NCBI GenBank assembly: GCA_025435555.1
Contig: JAIWWG010000011.1
Span: forward strand, 248,001-312,000
Length of the DNA stretch: 64,000 bases
Reading direction: 5' to 3'
From: Chytriomyces cf. hyalinus JEL632
Lineage: Eukaryota; Chytridiomycota; Chytridiomycetes; Chytridiales; Chytriomycetaceae
Shown here in pieces: positions 35,041 through 45,364 of this stretch (the first letter of the stretch is position 1; the number at the start of each line of letters is the position of its first letter). The translations under genes and the position numbers were made by a program. The notes beneath the pieces are model-generated. The model saw only the letters and a list, made by a program, of their open reading frames with translations. It was not told the origin of the DNA and did not search any database.

Positions 35041-35880
35041 TCAGCATCTAGATCCATCCTTCTCATCAACAAGCCGCGCCGACGTGATCCGGATCCCCCG
35101 CCCTTCATCATCCCCCCTCAAAATCCCATTCCGAACACTCAACCAGAAAAACTCGACATTCAACGCCTGCGTATACACAAACCCAGAGACCGATGGAATC
35201 AAAATCATCACACTCGGAGTCCCCGGAATCACCTGCAAACTTGAACACACTGCATAATTCAACGTGAACCCATTCACAGCCATGATTGACACGCTTCTCA
35301 GTACATTATCGGCGACAAGGACTTGATACACTTTCTGCAGTTTGGACGGCGTTTGCGTGTCGACATCCCGGAACGCGCTCATGATTGTAACGCCGGTGCA
35401 GAATAAATCAATCAACAGGCCGCCAGACGAGATTCCTACGATCGTGACCTTGTCTTGCATGTAGAAGCAACCCGCTGGTGTTTGGATAGCTTTTGATTGG
35501 AGAATATCAAGCACAGCCCAGGTACACCGATTGACCATCAAGATGGCAGCACAAACGGCGACAGTACGCCGTTTTTGAGATACAATCCAAGTCTTGTACA
35601 GCAAAAAGAAGGAGAAGGTGGGGAAAAACATGTGCATGGATACTTTGAAAGCCATTGCCACTTCATTGCAGTCGGTTTTTGATAGGATAGACCATACGTA
35701 GACTGGAGCAAACATCAGGGACAAGACGTTTGTGACGACCATGATGGCTGGGATGGGTGCGCGGGTCTCGGCAAATTTCTTGACGGATAGAACGAGGCCC
35801 TTGGTAGCGCTTTCGAAGGCCATTGCGCTGATGAAGATGGCTGTGACAGTTGGTGTCTGAAGAGCGGTGGTGGTGGACAT
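35041..35880 (-). CDS. Seven-helix membrane protein, array copy 2, intronless
   Basis: A single exon of 279 aa with the same seven helices, TDC and GCFYMQDK cysteines as copies 1 and 3. At each place where the paralogues have an intron (after the third-helix TF, after VADN, and after SVSG or its equivalent) this gene reads straight through with no scar: MFFPTFSFFLLYKTWIVS, VLVADNVLRSVSIMAVNG, SGFVYTQALN. Two of these introns are shared even with the distant copy 4, so they are old and were lost here. The start chosen is MSTTTALQTP at 35880; the frame is open upstream to 35976 but that part is the G/T-rich repeat. The coding frame is whole, so it is likely functional. Confidence 0.8.
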   Translation of the reverse strand: MSTTTALQTPTVTAIFISAMAFESATKGLVLSVKKFAETRAPIPAIMVVTNVLSLMFAPVYVWSILSKTDCNEVAMAFKVSMHMFFPTFSFFLLYKTWIVSQKRRTVAVCAAILMVNRCTWAVLDILQSKAIQTPAGCFYMQDKVTIVGISSGGLLIDLFCTGVTIMSAFRDVDTQTPSKLQKVYQVLVADNVLRSVSIMAVNGFTLNYAVCSSLQVIPGTPSVMILIPSVSGFVYTQALNVEFFWLSVRNGILRGDDEGRGIRITSARLVDEKDGSRC

Positions 35881-35883
35881 TTT

Positions 35884-36020
35884 TGCAAATGGGTGGGGGG
35901 TGCAGTAGAGAAGGAAATGGGTGGGGGGTGTAGTAAAGAAGGAAATGGGTGTGGGGGGTGTAGAAAAGAAGGACAAGGTTCGCGCCCCTCCTTTTAACCC
36001 CTTTTAACCCCTTTTACGGC
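35884..36020. repeat. G-rich tandem repeats upstream of array copy 2
   Basis: Two to three imperfect units of about 30 bp (GAAGGAAATGGGTG...GGGGGTGTAG) fill 35888-35970. Short CCTTTTAACC units follow at 35989-36015. They lie in the promoter region of the intronless gene. Confidence 0.6.
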
Positions 36021-36278
36021 CGCATGCATGTGTCTGTTTCAAAATTCCCTTTCGGCAAATTAATTTTTTCTTTACCGTCAATTAATTAATTAATTACAAT
36101 TAATTTGTCAAACTGAAACTTTTTTCTTTTTACTCGTCAGTCAAACTGAAACTTCGGCGCAGTGTGTGTGTGTGTGTGTCTGTCTATTTCCACAAACTTA
36201 CTTTTACTGATCCAACCGCATTTAACGTAAAACTTAAATACAAAATATTTCACACAAGACCCTCCCTCTTCGCTGCTC

Positions 36279-37321
36279 TCAACGGTCCAACGTACCCTCC
36301 TTCTTGTCACTCCCACCACCACCACCACCACCACCACCACCAATTCTAACACTCGTAAGACGAATCTGTTCGCGTTCTGGGCCCTTCATGATATCATTGC
36401 GTACATTCATCCACGCAAATTCCGCATTGATGGCTTGCGTGTATACAAAGAGTGAGATGGACGGTATCACAATCATGATGCTTGGTGTGCCGGGGATCAG
36501 TGACAGGCTGGAACACATGGCGTCTGTGAAAGGGGAATGCGTTAGTCGTCATAAACGCGTCTACGCATGTTTGATGTACTCACAGTTCAGCGTGAATGCG
36601 TTCACAGCTGAAACCGAGATGGTACGCAACACTGTCGGTGAGATCTGTTGAGTAACAACGTCCAGTACAAAACAAAACTCAAACCCCTTCTTACCATTAT
36701 CAGCGATAAGAACCCGATAAATCCTCTGCATCTTATTCGGTGCATCAAACTCCACATCCCGAAATGCACTCATAATCGTCGTGAACGTGCAAAACACATC
36801 GACAAGCAATCCACCCGTGGAAATACCGACAATCGCCACCTTGTCTTGAATGTAGAAACATCCAGCGGCAGTTTGGACAGTTTTGGACCAAGAGATGTCT
36901 GTGACGATCCATACGCATCGGTTTAGGAGGAGAATGGATGCGGCGATTGCAACGGTTTTGCGTTTTTGGGATACGATCCATGTTTTGTAAAGGAGAAAGA
37001 AGGCTGTATGATCAACCAACAGGTTAGAAGTGTTTGGTAAACACAAATAGCAGACTTACAAAAGGTGATAAAGAACGAGTGCATGCACAACTTCATGGCA
37101 AGCGTCATACTCTGACAATCCGTAGTCGTCAGCATCCATAAAACATACACGGGCCCAGTGACTAACGCCAGCAGGTTGGCAATGATCATGATTGCTGGTA
37201 CTGGTGTCTTTGACATTCCAAACTTGTTGATGGAGAGAACGACGCCTTTGAGGGCGTTTTCAAAGCCCATGGCGCATAGAAAGATTGCAACGACAATCGG
37301 GGTTTGTAGAGTGGAGACCAT
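36279..37321 (-). CDS. Seven-helix membrane protein, array copy 3
   Basis: Four exons (37321-37060, 37003-36695, 36631-36584, 36523-36279; introns 56, 63 and 60 nt) give 287 aa. The first two introns are in the same place and phase as in copy 1, and exons 1 and 2 have identical lengths (262 and 309 nt). The third intron lies instead inside helix 6 (FTLN/YAMCSSL), where copy 1 has none, and copy 1's third intron is absent. The same seven helices and cysteine positions are present. Near the end a (CCA)n microsatellite at about 36313-36342 encodes a run of nine or more glycines in the tail (IGGGGGGGGGSDKKEG). Confidence 0.8.
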
Positions 37322-37733
37322 GTTTGGTAGTGAGTGTGGTGGGGGAGTTTGAAGCTGTGTTTTTCAAACGCCTGTTCCAAAAACCAGTTCATCTGCTGCG
37401 TGAAACTGAAAAAAACACACTTCATCACATGACATCCAAACTTCCAAAATTTGTGCATGATTTTGATTTTGCGCAGCAGCCGAAATCAAAAAATAGACAG
37501 TTTTTAGAGTCTATTTCCACAGCCTCTTTCCATGTACTCTTTGGAAATAGCGAGTTCATCAACTACTGCTGTCACTCAGCCTCTCTCTTCAGTTTTACAT
37601 TTTATATTTTAAGCGACGCTTTTGAAACTTGGCTGTTATAATAATATGATTTGTGCTTGCTTGCTTGAATGTGAGGGATGAGAGATACGGATCAAATATA
37701 TTTTACTGCCTACTCTACGCGTTCGTTTGATTT

Positions 37734-38765
37734 TCAAAACCAACCACCCCAATTCTTCTTCTTCTTCTTTGCCATCACAGGTGCAGACCCAGAGGTAGAT
37801 CCCTGCTGGTACCTCTGCTGCTGCTGCCCCACTTCATCCAACGCGTCCACTTCCCCATCAACAGGTCCCAGCAACATCTTACACACCCAATCCCCCCGAG
37901 AAAAAGAAAACTGCGGCCCTTGCACCGCAAGAATCTGCTTCCTCTCCGTATGATAATCATCCGCAACGTCAATACACGGAATCGTTGTATCCCATTCATT
38001 CAAATACCCAATCTCACTCTCATCGTCCGTGCATGCGAGAAACACGACAGGAACTTCGTTCGGCCGGCTTCGATCCACAGTCAACACCTGCCTCAACCCA
38101 TACCGGTCATCCACTCCCATGTCGGTCGTGGGAACTCCGTCCGTGGCAATCAGCACCAACAACTTTTTGGCGCCCTCCGAAATGGTTGGCCGCTTCTCGT
38201 TCAGCACCTGTCTCAGCACTCGTGCAGTCGGCGTGTATCCACGTGGAGGGTCTGCAAACACTCGTTCGAGTTGCAGCGAACCAATCACATTTCGCAGTGG
38301 CGGTCGATTGAGAAAGTATACGTCAATGCCGTCTTCGTCGAGCGTCGATGCAATGTCTGTGACTGTGAGGACAGTTTGCTTGAGTTCGTCCCAGCGAGTT
38401 GGGATGGGTGCGAAGGGGTCGGATCCAGCCGCGCACTTGATGTTCATGGACCCAGAGTCATCGCAGATTACAACAATGTCATACGCCTGCACAGTTTTGT
38501 AGTGTGTGTGTGTGTTTTTTAGAACACAATAATGGAGTTTTGCGCGCTTCGATTGTTTTCCAAATGGGGGGATATTTACCTCTAGTTTGCGCAGTTTGAG
38601 GGCCATCAGGTTGGATATCTCGTGCCTCTCGACCAGATGCTTGAAGGCCTCCAGCCGTAGCGCCTCTCTCGCTTGCGCCTTTTCACTGCCTGGAGGTTGC
38701 TGGTACTGGGCCGTCTTGTCTGCGTAGTCCTCTGAGTAGAGTGGCGGTGGTTGGTTCGAAGCCAT
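37734..38765 (-). CDS. VWFA-domain protein, intact copy
   Basis: Two exons (38765-38580 and 38486-37734; intron 93 nt, in frame) give 312 aa. After a polar N-terminus (MASNQPPPLYSEDYADKTAQ) and a basic helix (SNLMALKLRKLE) lies a von Willebrand factor A domain starting AYDIVVICDDSGSMN; the DxSxS of the metal-ion-dependent adhesion site is intact. Further domain parts are ARVLRQVLNEKRP, KLLVLIATDGVPTTD, and VPVVFLACTDDESEIGYLNE with the late acidic residues. It ends in a Gln-rich and Lys-rich tail. No signal peptide, so it is likely cytosolic. Single-VWFA cytosolic proteins of this kind are of unknown function. A broken paralogue lies directly upstream on the same strand. Confidence 0.85.
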   Translation of the reverse strand: MASNQPPPLYSEDYADKTAQYQQPPGSEKAQAREALRLEAFKHLVERHEISNLMALKLRKLEVNIPPFGKQSKRAKLHYCVLKNTHTHYKTVQAYDIVVICDDSGSMNIKCAAGSDPFAPIPTRWDELKQTVLTVTDIASTLDEDGIDVYFLNRPPLRNVIGSLQLERVFADPPRGYTPTARVLRQVLNEKRPTISEGAKKLLVLIATDGVPTTDMGVDDRYGLRQVLTVDRSRPNEVPVVFLACTDDESEIGYLNEWDTTIPCIDVADDYHTERKQILAVQGPQFSFSRGDWVCKMLLGPVDGEVDALDEVGQQQQRYQQGSTSGSAPVMAKKKKKNWGGWF

Positions 38766-38858
38766 GATTTGTTGAACAGCTTGAACAAAACCAAGCCTTT
38801 TTACAAATCACAAACGGACGATACAAAGTCTTTGTTTACTGGGTTCTACCAACAGAGT

Positions 38859-39649
38859 CTAGAATTCCCTTGCCACGCGAATCTCATCCAACGCATCCAT
38901 TTCCGGATCCACTGGCCCTAGCAGCATCTTACACACCCAGTCACCCCTCGAGAAGGGAAACTGCGGCCCTTGCACCGCTTTAATCTGCCTCCGCTCCGTG
39001 TAAAAGTCATCCACAACATCCACTCCATCAATGGAAGTGTCCCACTCGTCCAAATACCCAACCTCCTCATCATCGTCCGTGCACGCGAGAAACACGACTG
39101 GCACTTTGTTTGGTCTCTCGTTCGTCAACACGTGCTTTAATCCATCTCGGTCGTCTTCGCCAGAGTCATTGGTCGGTGCTCTATCTGTCGCAATAAGCAC
39201 CAACAACTTTTTCGCACCGCCGTCAGACTCCTTCTTATGACGCCGGTCATTCAACACTTGTCTCAACACTCTCGCAGTGGGTGTGTACCCCCCATCGAGT
39301 TGGCATTGGCGCAAATGGGTTGGACACGGTCAGTCCAGCCGTGGATTTGGTGTTCATGGACCCAGAGTCGTCGCAGATTACTACAATGTCGTACGCCTGT
39401 TTTTGATGTGTTTTGAGTGTGTGTGTGGTAGTAGTTGTTGGGGGGGGTTACCTCCAATTTACGCAACTTCAGAGCCATCCTCGGAGATATTTCGTGCGTC
39501 TCGACCAGGCGTTTGAGAGACTTGAGGCGCACGGCATCACCCGACTGTTTAGGCGGTGCATACGAGTCCAGTGTCTTCAATGGCATGCTCACGCTGCTTG
39601 GCGAGTACATGGGCAGTGCCTGGTCTCTGTTCGCCTGGTCTCTGTTCAT
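38859..39649 (-). pseudogene. VWFA-domain protein, copy broken by internal deletion
   Basis: A paralogue of the neighbouring gene with the same two-exon layout (39649-39452; then 39396 downward; intron 55 nt). The MIDAS stretch AYDIVVICDDSGSMNTKST and the C-terminal half (GYTPTARVLRQVLNDRR through GDWVCKMLLGPVD) are well kept. About 50 codons between PFAPMPTRW and GGYTPTAR are missing at about 39290-39300, and the junction changes the frame, so the two halves are not co-linear. The G-run at the junction (GGGGGG) matches both ends, suggesting a deletion through microhomology. The ends of the frame remain clean, so the event looks recent. Confidence 0.75.
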
Positions 39650-39839
39650 TTTTGTTTGTTCAATTTGTTGAACACTTTTTCAGAACACCGCATGCATGAC
39701 AAGAAAGTATCAACTCACAATAAAACGCTTCTAATAAACACTCAAATTTACAAGGGCACCCCGTCTCTGCTTAAAATCTCGTCCCAAAGAATCTTTGCGC
39801 GACAAATCTCATAAAAACAACTCCTGACAAAACTCCGAA

Positions 39840-41878
39840 ATGGGAACCCAAACAGACTCCAACCCGGGAGCGGGCTCTGCGGCCCGTCCTTCCGAGTCAA
39901 TCAAGAGCAAATTCCAAGGACGTAGCTGCTCTATTCCTGTGTTAATTGTAGTGTTTGTGCAAACGTTTATTGTGGTGAGTGTTTGCTTCCGCAAGCGAAA
40001 AATCATCCGACTCTTAAAACCCCCCGTTATATACACTGACATTAGGCGTCCCTTGTTCTGATCATTCCGTTGGTCATCTCGTTCCAAAGCATGACTTCGG
40101 CAAACGACTTGAGTACATCGACGGGAAGAAACTTGGCCAATAGTTTGGCCATCAAAATCCAAAACATTGAAGGAGAACTGGCATTGGAAAATATTGGTAC
40201 ATCCCTCACGCCCGTTGCTTTTCCTACTCTAATCTCACCGGCTAACTCCAAAAACGAAAAAAAAGGCTCGCTCATTCAATATGTGACTGAAAACACGCTC
40301 GGAATTTATAAAACACTCCAAGCTTACGTCGATACAAACAACTTGGATCAAGTTTTGTACAGCTTTGCGAACGCGGTGAGTTGCAGCTTCAAAACGCCGC
40401 CCTTCTTTGATTCAAACTCAAACAAAAAAAAAAAAACAAACAACAGGACAAGTACACGGGTTACGCATACAACATGTACTTTGGTTCCTTCGACAACGGC
40501 ATGATCCTTCTCCAAAAATCCGGCCCCGAAGCAATCCTCACAACCATGCCTGTTGGTTACGCCGAAGCGCACCCCAATTGCAAACTCTGCAGCTACTTTA
40601 CCCAAAACTTTTCGCAAGCGGATAGGGAGTGGGCTGTGAAGCGGGACACCTTTTCCGCGGTGGGTGGATGGAATTTGGACACGTGGACGTACTCGGGCTT
40701 TGGGTTTGCAAACTTTACGTTCAAGCCGTCTTTGAGGCCTTGGTACAAGTTGGCCGCAACGCAGGGGTATCTGAAGAATGCACAAGTCATGTATACGGAG
40801 CCGTATTTGTTTGCGGGATCTGGCGCGGGACAAACGGGAGGAGCTACAGCTGGCAAGTTCCCTCTTTTGTGGAATGAAGACAAATATCCTAATCCTACTT
40901 TCTGATGTGTTTTTCAACAGGAATCACTGCCGTAAGTTTATTCATCAAAACAGGACCTTCCTTCCGAACCTAGTTTCATAACCGCGCACTTTTTTTTTTT
41001 TGCACCCACAACAGGTCATTCCCCTCTATGACGACAACCGATCCATCCGCGGAGTCTACGGCTCCGACATTGCCTTCACAGACATGCACGCAACACTGAC
41101 AAAAATGATCAACACACCAAACTCATTCATCTACGTCATGACCCGCGGTGGAGTCCTTATCGGCACATCCACCAACGAAAGCATCTTGGATGCGGGCGGG
41201 AACCTGAAACCAGCCCTCGAAGCAGCTCACCCACGAATCCATCTGACGGCAAACTTTTTGAACGCCAGACTGGGTTCTGGCAAATCTGATTATACTACTT
41301 TGGAAGGATATTTTGAGACGGAGGGAATGTATTTTCAGTTGCGAGCGTTGCCGTTGGAGCCGCATTTTGTGATTGTGAATGGAGCACCCAAGACGGATTA
41401 TACGGGCGATATTGACGCGGTTCTTCAAGAGTTGGATAATACTCTTCGTGCGAGTATGCAAAAGATTATTGGAATCTCTGTGGCCGTGTTTGTGGTGATG
41501 GTGTGCATCAGTTGTGTGCTCACGTACTTTTCCGTGACTGTTCCGTTGTCAAAGATTACTACAATCATGGTCCAAGTAAGTACCCCTGCTGTGTGCTGGG
41601 AAGTATTTCCCCAGGGGAATATAGCTGACACTATGAGTGCTTTTTTTTTTTAGGCAACCAGTTTTGATTTTACAGCATTCAAAGCCATGGAAAAGCAGAA
41701 AGGAAACTTCATCACAGAGTTGGGAACCATGGAAAAAGTGTTTTACACCATGATTGAAAAGTTTGCACAGTCCATCAAGGCGAACCGTGAGTTGTCTGGC
41801 GCAAACAATAACCAGGCAAGCGGCTTAGCCAGTCAGAACAGAGGCACGGCCAACAACCAGTCCGCACGAAAGATTTAA
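39840..41878 (+). CDS. Double-Cache membrane sensor without an output domain
   Basis: Six exons (39840-39974, 40046-40375, 40447-40852, 40921-40931, 41015-41575, 41654-41878) give 555 aa. A transmembrane helix near residues 32-60 (SIPVLIVVFVQTFIV then ASLVLIIPLVISF) precedes an extracellular dCache-type domain (GYAYNMYFGSFDNGMILLQK, RPWYKLAATQG, GGATAGITAVIPLYDDNRSI, GVYGSDIAFTDMHATLTKMI, FIYVMTRGGVLIGTS). A second helix (IIGISVAVFVVMVCISCVLT) leads to a HAMP-like stretch and a short polar tail. Such domains bind small ligands ahead of cyclases or kinases; no such domain follows here. Exon 4 is only 11 nt and the intron before it is GC-AG (GCAAGT donor). Both are required to keep the frame and the family motif. 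Confidence 0.85.
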
Positions 41879-42031
41879 AATGACTTCCTCTCTTACAGTT
41901 GCATCAGTTTTCTTTTCCCAATAAACAGTCTGACGTCGTTCCTTTCCATATTGCACCAAAACAGCAAAATCGTCCGATGGGTCACAGAGGGGGCGGGTAT
42001 ATATTCAACAAATCAATCGTTCCTTATTCCT

Positions 42032-43220
42032 TCACAGCACTCTCACTATCCGAAATGACGATGAAGTGTTTGTCCGTTCAAGTCGGTCCGCATTCACCGA
42101 GTTTTCCCAGTCCGGCGGAATACCGACACTCGTATGGGAATGCGTGTCCACCGCAGGGTCAACCTGCCTATCAGTATTGTCTCTATATTTCTGACGCGGT
42201 GAAGTGTCTTGCAAAGCCTCGCTGCGAGCGCGATACCCTGTAACGCAAGTAGCACAGTTAAGTTTAAAAAAAACAAAAACAAAACCAAAACTCCAAAAGA
42301 CATAACATACAGTAAAACTCCGAATTGAGCAAGTGCGAGAACGCATACGTCTGCAATCCCGACAGATACATGACCTTAACAAACGACTGCGTCTTGACGA
42401 CCCAGAATCCCAGCGACGCGATCGCAAGACTCACTACCGAGCGAAGGACTGTGTGGTGTTTGATATTCATCAATGCGCTGTTTCAAAATTTCACACACAC
42501 ATCCACAACGCACCATTCTCTGAAATCAACACAACAAACAGCTTTCGAATGTCTGATGATAGGTACCGCCGACAAATCAATACTGTCGCAACCGTCGAAA
42601 ACAAGTCGCATAGGATATCGGCAGAGTAAAAGCCATACGCTGCATTCGGATCCGGGCTCCAGATGCATGACTGCGAGGCTACATCCCAAGTTCCGTAACT
42701 ATGAATGAGATCAACGATGCCCCAACATAATCGATGTACGATGAGGACGGTGGCGGGGACGAGGACCCGTCGCTGCTTTGACGAGACAAGCCATGTTTTG
42801 TATAGCAGGAATGCATCTGTCAGAGGAAGCGTTTAAGAACCTGGAGTATGCATTCAGAAGAAAGGAAAAGCAATACCAAACGAGATCATCATGAGATGGT
42901 AAGCCAGGTTTGACAGCAGATTGACGGGTGCGCAGGTGGACTTTGATGTGTAGTTTGCCCATTCGAAGCCAATGATTTGAAGCATGGACACTGTATTTGT
43001 AAAGAGAATGATCTGTGCATAGGGGTATGGATAGGCGTTAGAGTGCTGATGTTGTCAGCGGGAGGGGCAAGAGCAGTGAAACCTTTGCAATGAGGTTGTC
43101 GTCGTTCTTGAGGCGGGCGACTGCAGACACGATGCCTCGCATATTGCTCTCGAATGCCAGTGCCATGAGGAAGGTGGATGCTGTCAGAGCCACAGATACT
43201 TCAGTCGGTGAGGGGTCCAT
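42032..43220 (-). CDS. Seven-helix membrane protein, diverged copy 4
   Basis: Five exons (43220-43083, 43012-42877, 42816-42514, 42448-42311, 42237-42032; introns 70, 60, 65 and 73 nt) give 306 aa. It is a distant relative of the array at 33.5-37.3 kb: EVSVALTASTFLMALAFESN, then DAFLLYKTWLVSS, LISENVLRSVVSLAIASLGF and LQTYAFSHLLNSEFYW match the corresponding blocks. Introns two and three occupy the same positions and phase as introns one and two of array copies 1 and 3; the first and last are its own. The tail of about 65 residues is polar and Asp/Arg-rich. It lies beyond the VWFA and Cache genes, about 5 kb from the array. Confidence 0.75.
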
Positions 43221-43532
43221 CTCCGTCGGTTGGGTTGTTCAAGTGTCAATAAAAATAACTGTAAAATGATGAGGTTATGATTTGGCTTGTTCCGTTGCTG
43301 AGACCGGCTCGTGTCGAAGTAGCGCCTGCAATCGTCCATGAGAGACGGTTGAGACAGTTACGACACAGAGAAACAGTTGAGACAGACAGGAGGATACAGT
43401 GCCAGAAAAATGATCTGCGCCAACTATCCACACACAACTAAATTTCATTAAACTGTGCAGTTACTCATTCTCTCCTGCATAACTCTCATGAAAATAAACT
43501 CTTCTGCCATCCCAATCTCATCTCAATTCATT
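43221..43532. other. Short intergenic stretch
   Basis: No gene. Contains GTTGAGACAG units (about 43345-43390) and the promoter side of the seven-helix copy 4. The Dus1 stop codon marks the right end. Confidence 0.4.
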
Positions 43533-45311
43533 CTAATTCATCCCCGACTCATCCCGATAAACAAGCGTCCGATGCACTTGACACGCAAATTCCGCAGCGC
43601 GCGACTCGCTCAAACTATCGCCATCTTTTCGACACTCTGTGCTGTCCTTCTGCGCAACAGATACCCTCTCATTCACAGCTTTCGCGCGACAGCACGTTTT
43701 GCAACAACTGAAGGCGCATTTTGTCGACCCAACATTCAAGCAAGCCGTCGATGCACACACTGGCAGTTTTCCGAGTGATTTTTTCGCTGTGCGGGAACCA
43801 AGTTTCTTAGTTTCGTTGAAAATTTCTTGAAAAATGGATTGTTACCTTTCTTGCTCGCAAGAATCTCTGATTTGGCTTCTTTTCGTCTGATCCGAGCTTG
43901 CGCAATCTCGTCCGGAACATTCGAATCCGACGTCGATGGGCCTTCGTTTGATTGTGACGGTGCACCAGAATCCTGCGGCAGCTCGGGTCTAAAGTGCGGT
44001 TGACAGATCCAAGTGGGTAAAATGCGCAATCCTCGCGAATCAAGTTCCCACTCTGCGGGTGGATCGTATTTTTGGGCGTTATTCGTTGCAGCCTTAATGG
44101 AGTAATTTTCGAGCATGAATAACGGGATAATTTTGAAAAAAGTGATCAGGTCTCTACCAGCAGGCGCCGTTTCAGTTCTTGAGTTATTTCCCACAAGTCT
44201 TCAAACGTGTGTTTCACAGCCAAGTCTGTGCGAAGATCTGCATGCTCAGTCAGACTGGTATGAAAGAGTTAAATGCGCGAAGTGGAGCTGAAACACAGGA
44301 TTTCGATACATACCATGGAGCAAAGATTTTAAACAAATGCGCACGCATCGGTCCAATATCCGCACTGTTTGGGAATTCCTTACAAATCTGCATGTACTCT
44401 TCGGCCATTTTCCAACAAGGCGGCAACTCTCCCGTGAACAAGGCAGGGTTGTACAAATTGCCTTCAGCCGTCATGACACCATCACACCCCGTCGCCTTCA
44501 AACACGCATCCACATCCTCAAAATAACAGATATTCCCGTTCGCAAACACGGGGATGTCCAGTGCAGCTTTCACAGCCCGAATCTGCTCCCAATCAGCAAT
44601 CCCCGTTTTATGACCCTTCATTTCCCGCGTCCGCCCATGCACAGTCAGGATCTGACATCCCGCCGCTTGCATCCTTTTCGCATACTCGATCGTTTTCGAA
44701 ACTTCTGGGAAAACTCGAATCTTGCAAGTGACGGGCACGTTGAGGTTCTCGTGCAAAATCTTGACCATATCGCATACGCGGTCCCATTCGTCCATCAAAA
44801 AAGATCCGTAGTGGCCTTTGCGCGCGATTCCCTGGGGACATCCGAGGTTAATGTCGACAGCGTCACAGTCGTTTTCGACATGTTTCGCAGCTTTGAGAAG
44901 TGTTTCAGGATCGTTTGCGCAGAATTGGACAATTAAAGGTCTATCTTCGGGGCCGGTTGTGAATCTGAATGGAAGCGATTGGTTTGAGCGGCGGAAGTTG
45001 AGAGAGCATGCCTTTCGCTCAGGGCCAACTCAACTGGGTGCGTCTGTAGTTCTCCGACTCTGCAAAAAGCCTGGCATGGAACATTGGGGTGTAACAGAGT
45101 TGCGAGTTGTATCTTCGAGAGAGGACACGCCATGCGTATTCGCTGTGGTCGACCTGGCAGGAGTGAAGGTTAAGATGGTGGGGTCGCCAGAGATGAGACG
45201 GGGATTTCGTACCATGGGCGCCACAATGTACTTTGGCGAATTGAGAACGGATTTGTAAAAATCGTAGCCCTTTAACTTGCGTTGCGTTGTTGCTGGGTTC
45301 AAGTCTGTCAT
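43533..45311 (-). CDS. DUS1: tRNA-dihydrouridine synthase, Dus1 type
   Basis: Six exons (45311-45213, 45153-45035, 44964-44314, 44254-44158, 44092-43846, 43759-43533; introns 59, 70, 59, 65 and 86 nt) give 479 aa. The enzyme reduces uridines 16/17 of the tRNA D-loop using FMN and NADPH. Family marks: [70 protein letters not shown] with the catalytic Cys, [26 protein letters not shown] and FANGNI. The C-terminus carries the Cys-rich cluster of eukaryotic Dus1 ([17 protein letters not shown], then FACQVHR), probably zinc-binding. Exon lengths sum exactly to a full frame. Confidence 0.92.
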
Positions 45312-45364
45312 GATGCTTTCTTTCTTTTTTTTTTTTTTTGTTCGATTTTATTTTATTTATACGG

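Noticed and set aside
36000-36110. CCTTTTAACC repeats considered as telomere-like
   Set aside because: Only a few short units inside a gene array, not a terminal array and not TTAGGG-like.
42478-42513. 36-nt intron in seven-helix copy 4
   Set aside because: Using this acceptor leads at once to a stop; the acceptor 29 nt further (intron 65 nt) restores the family motif.
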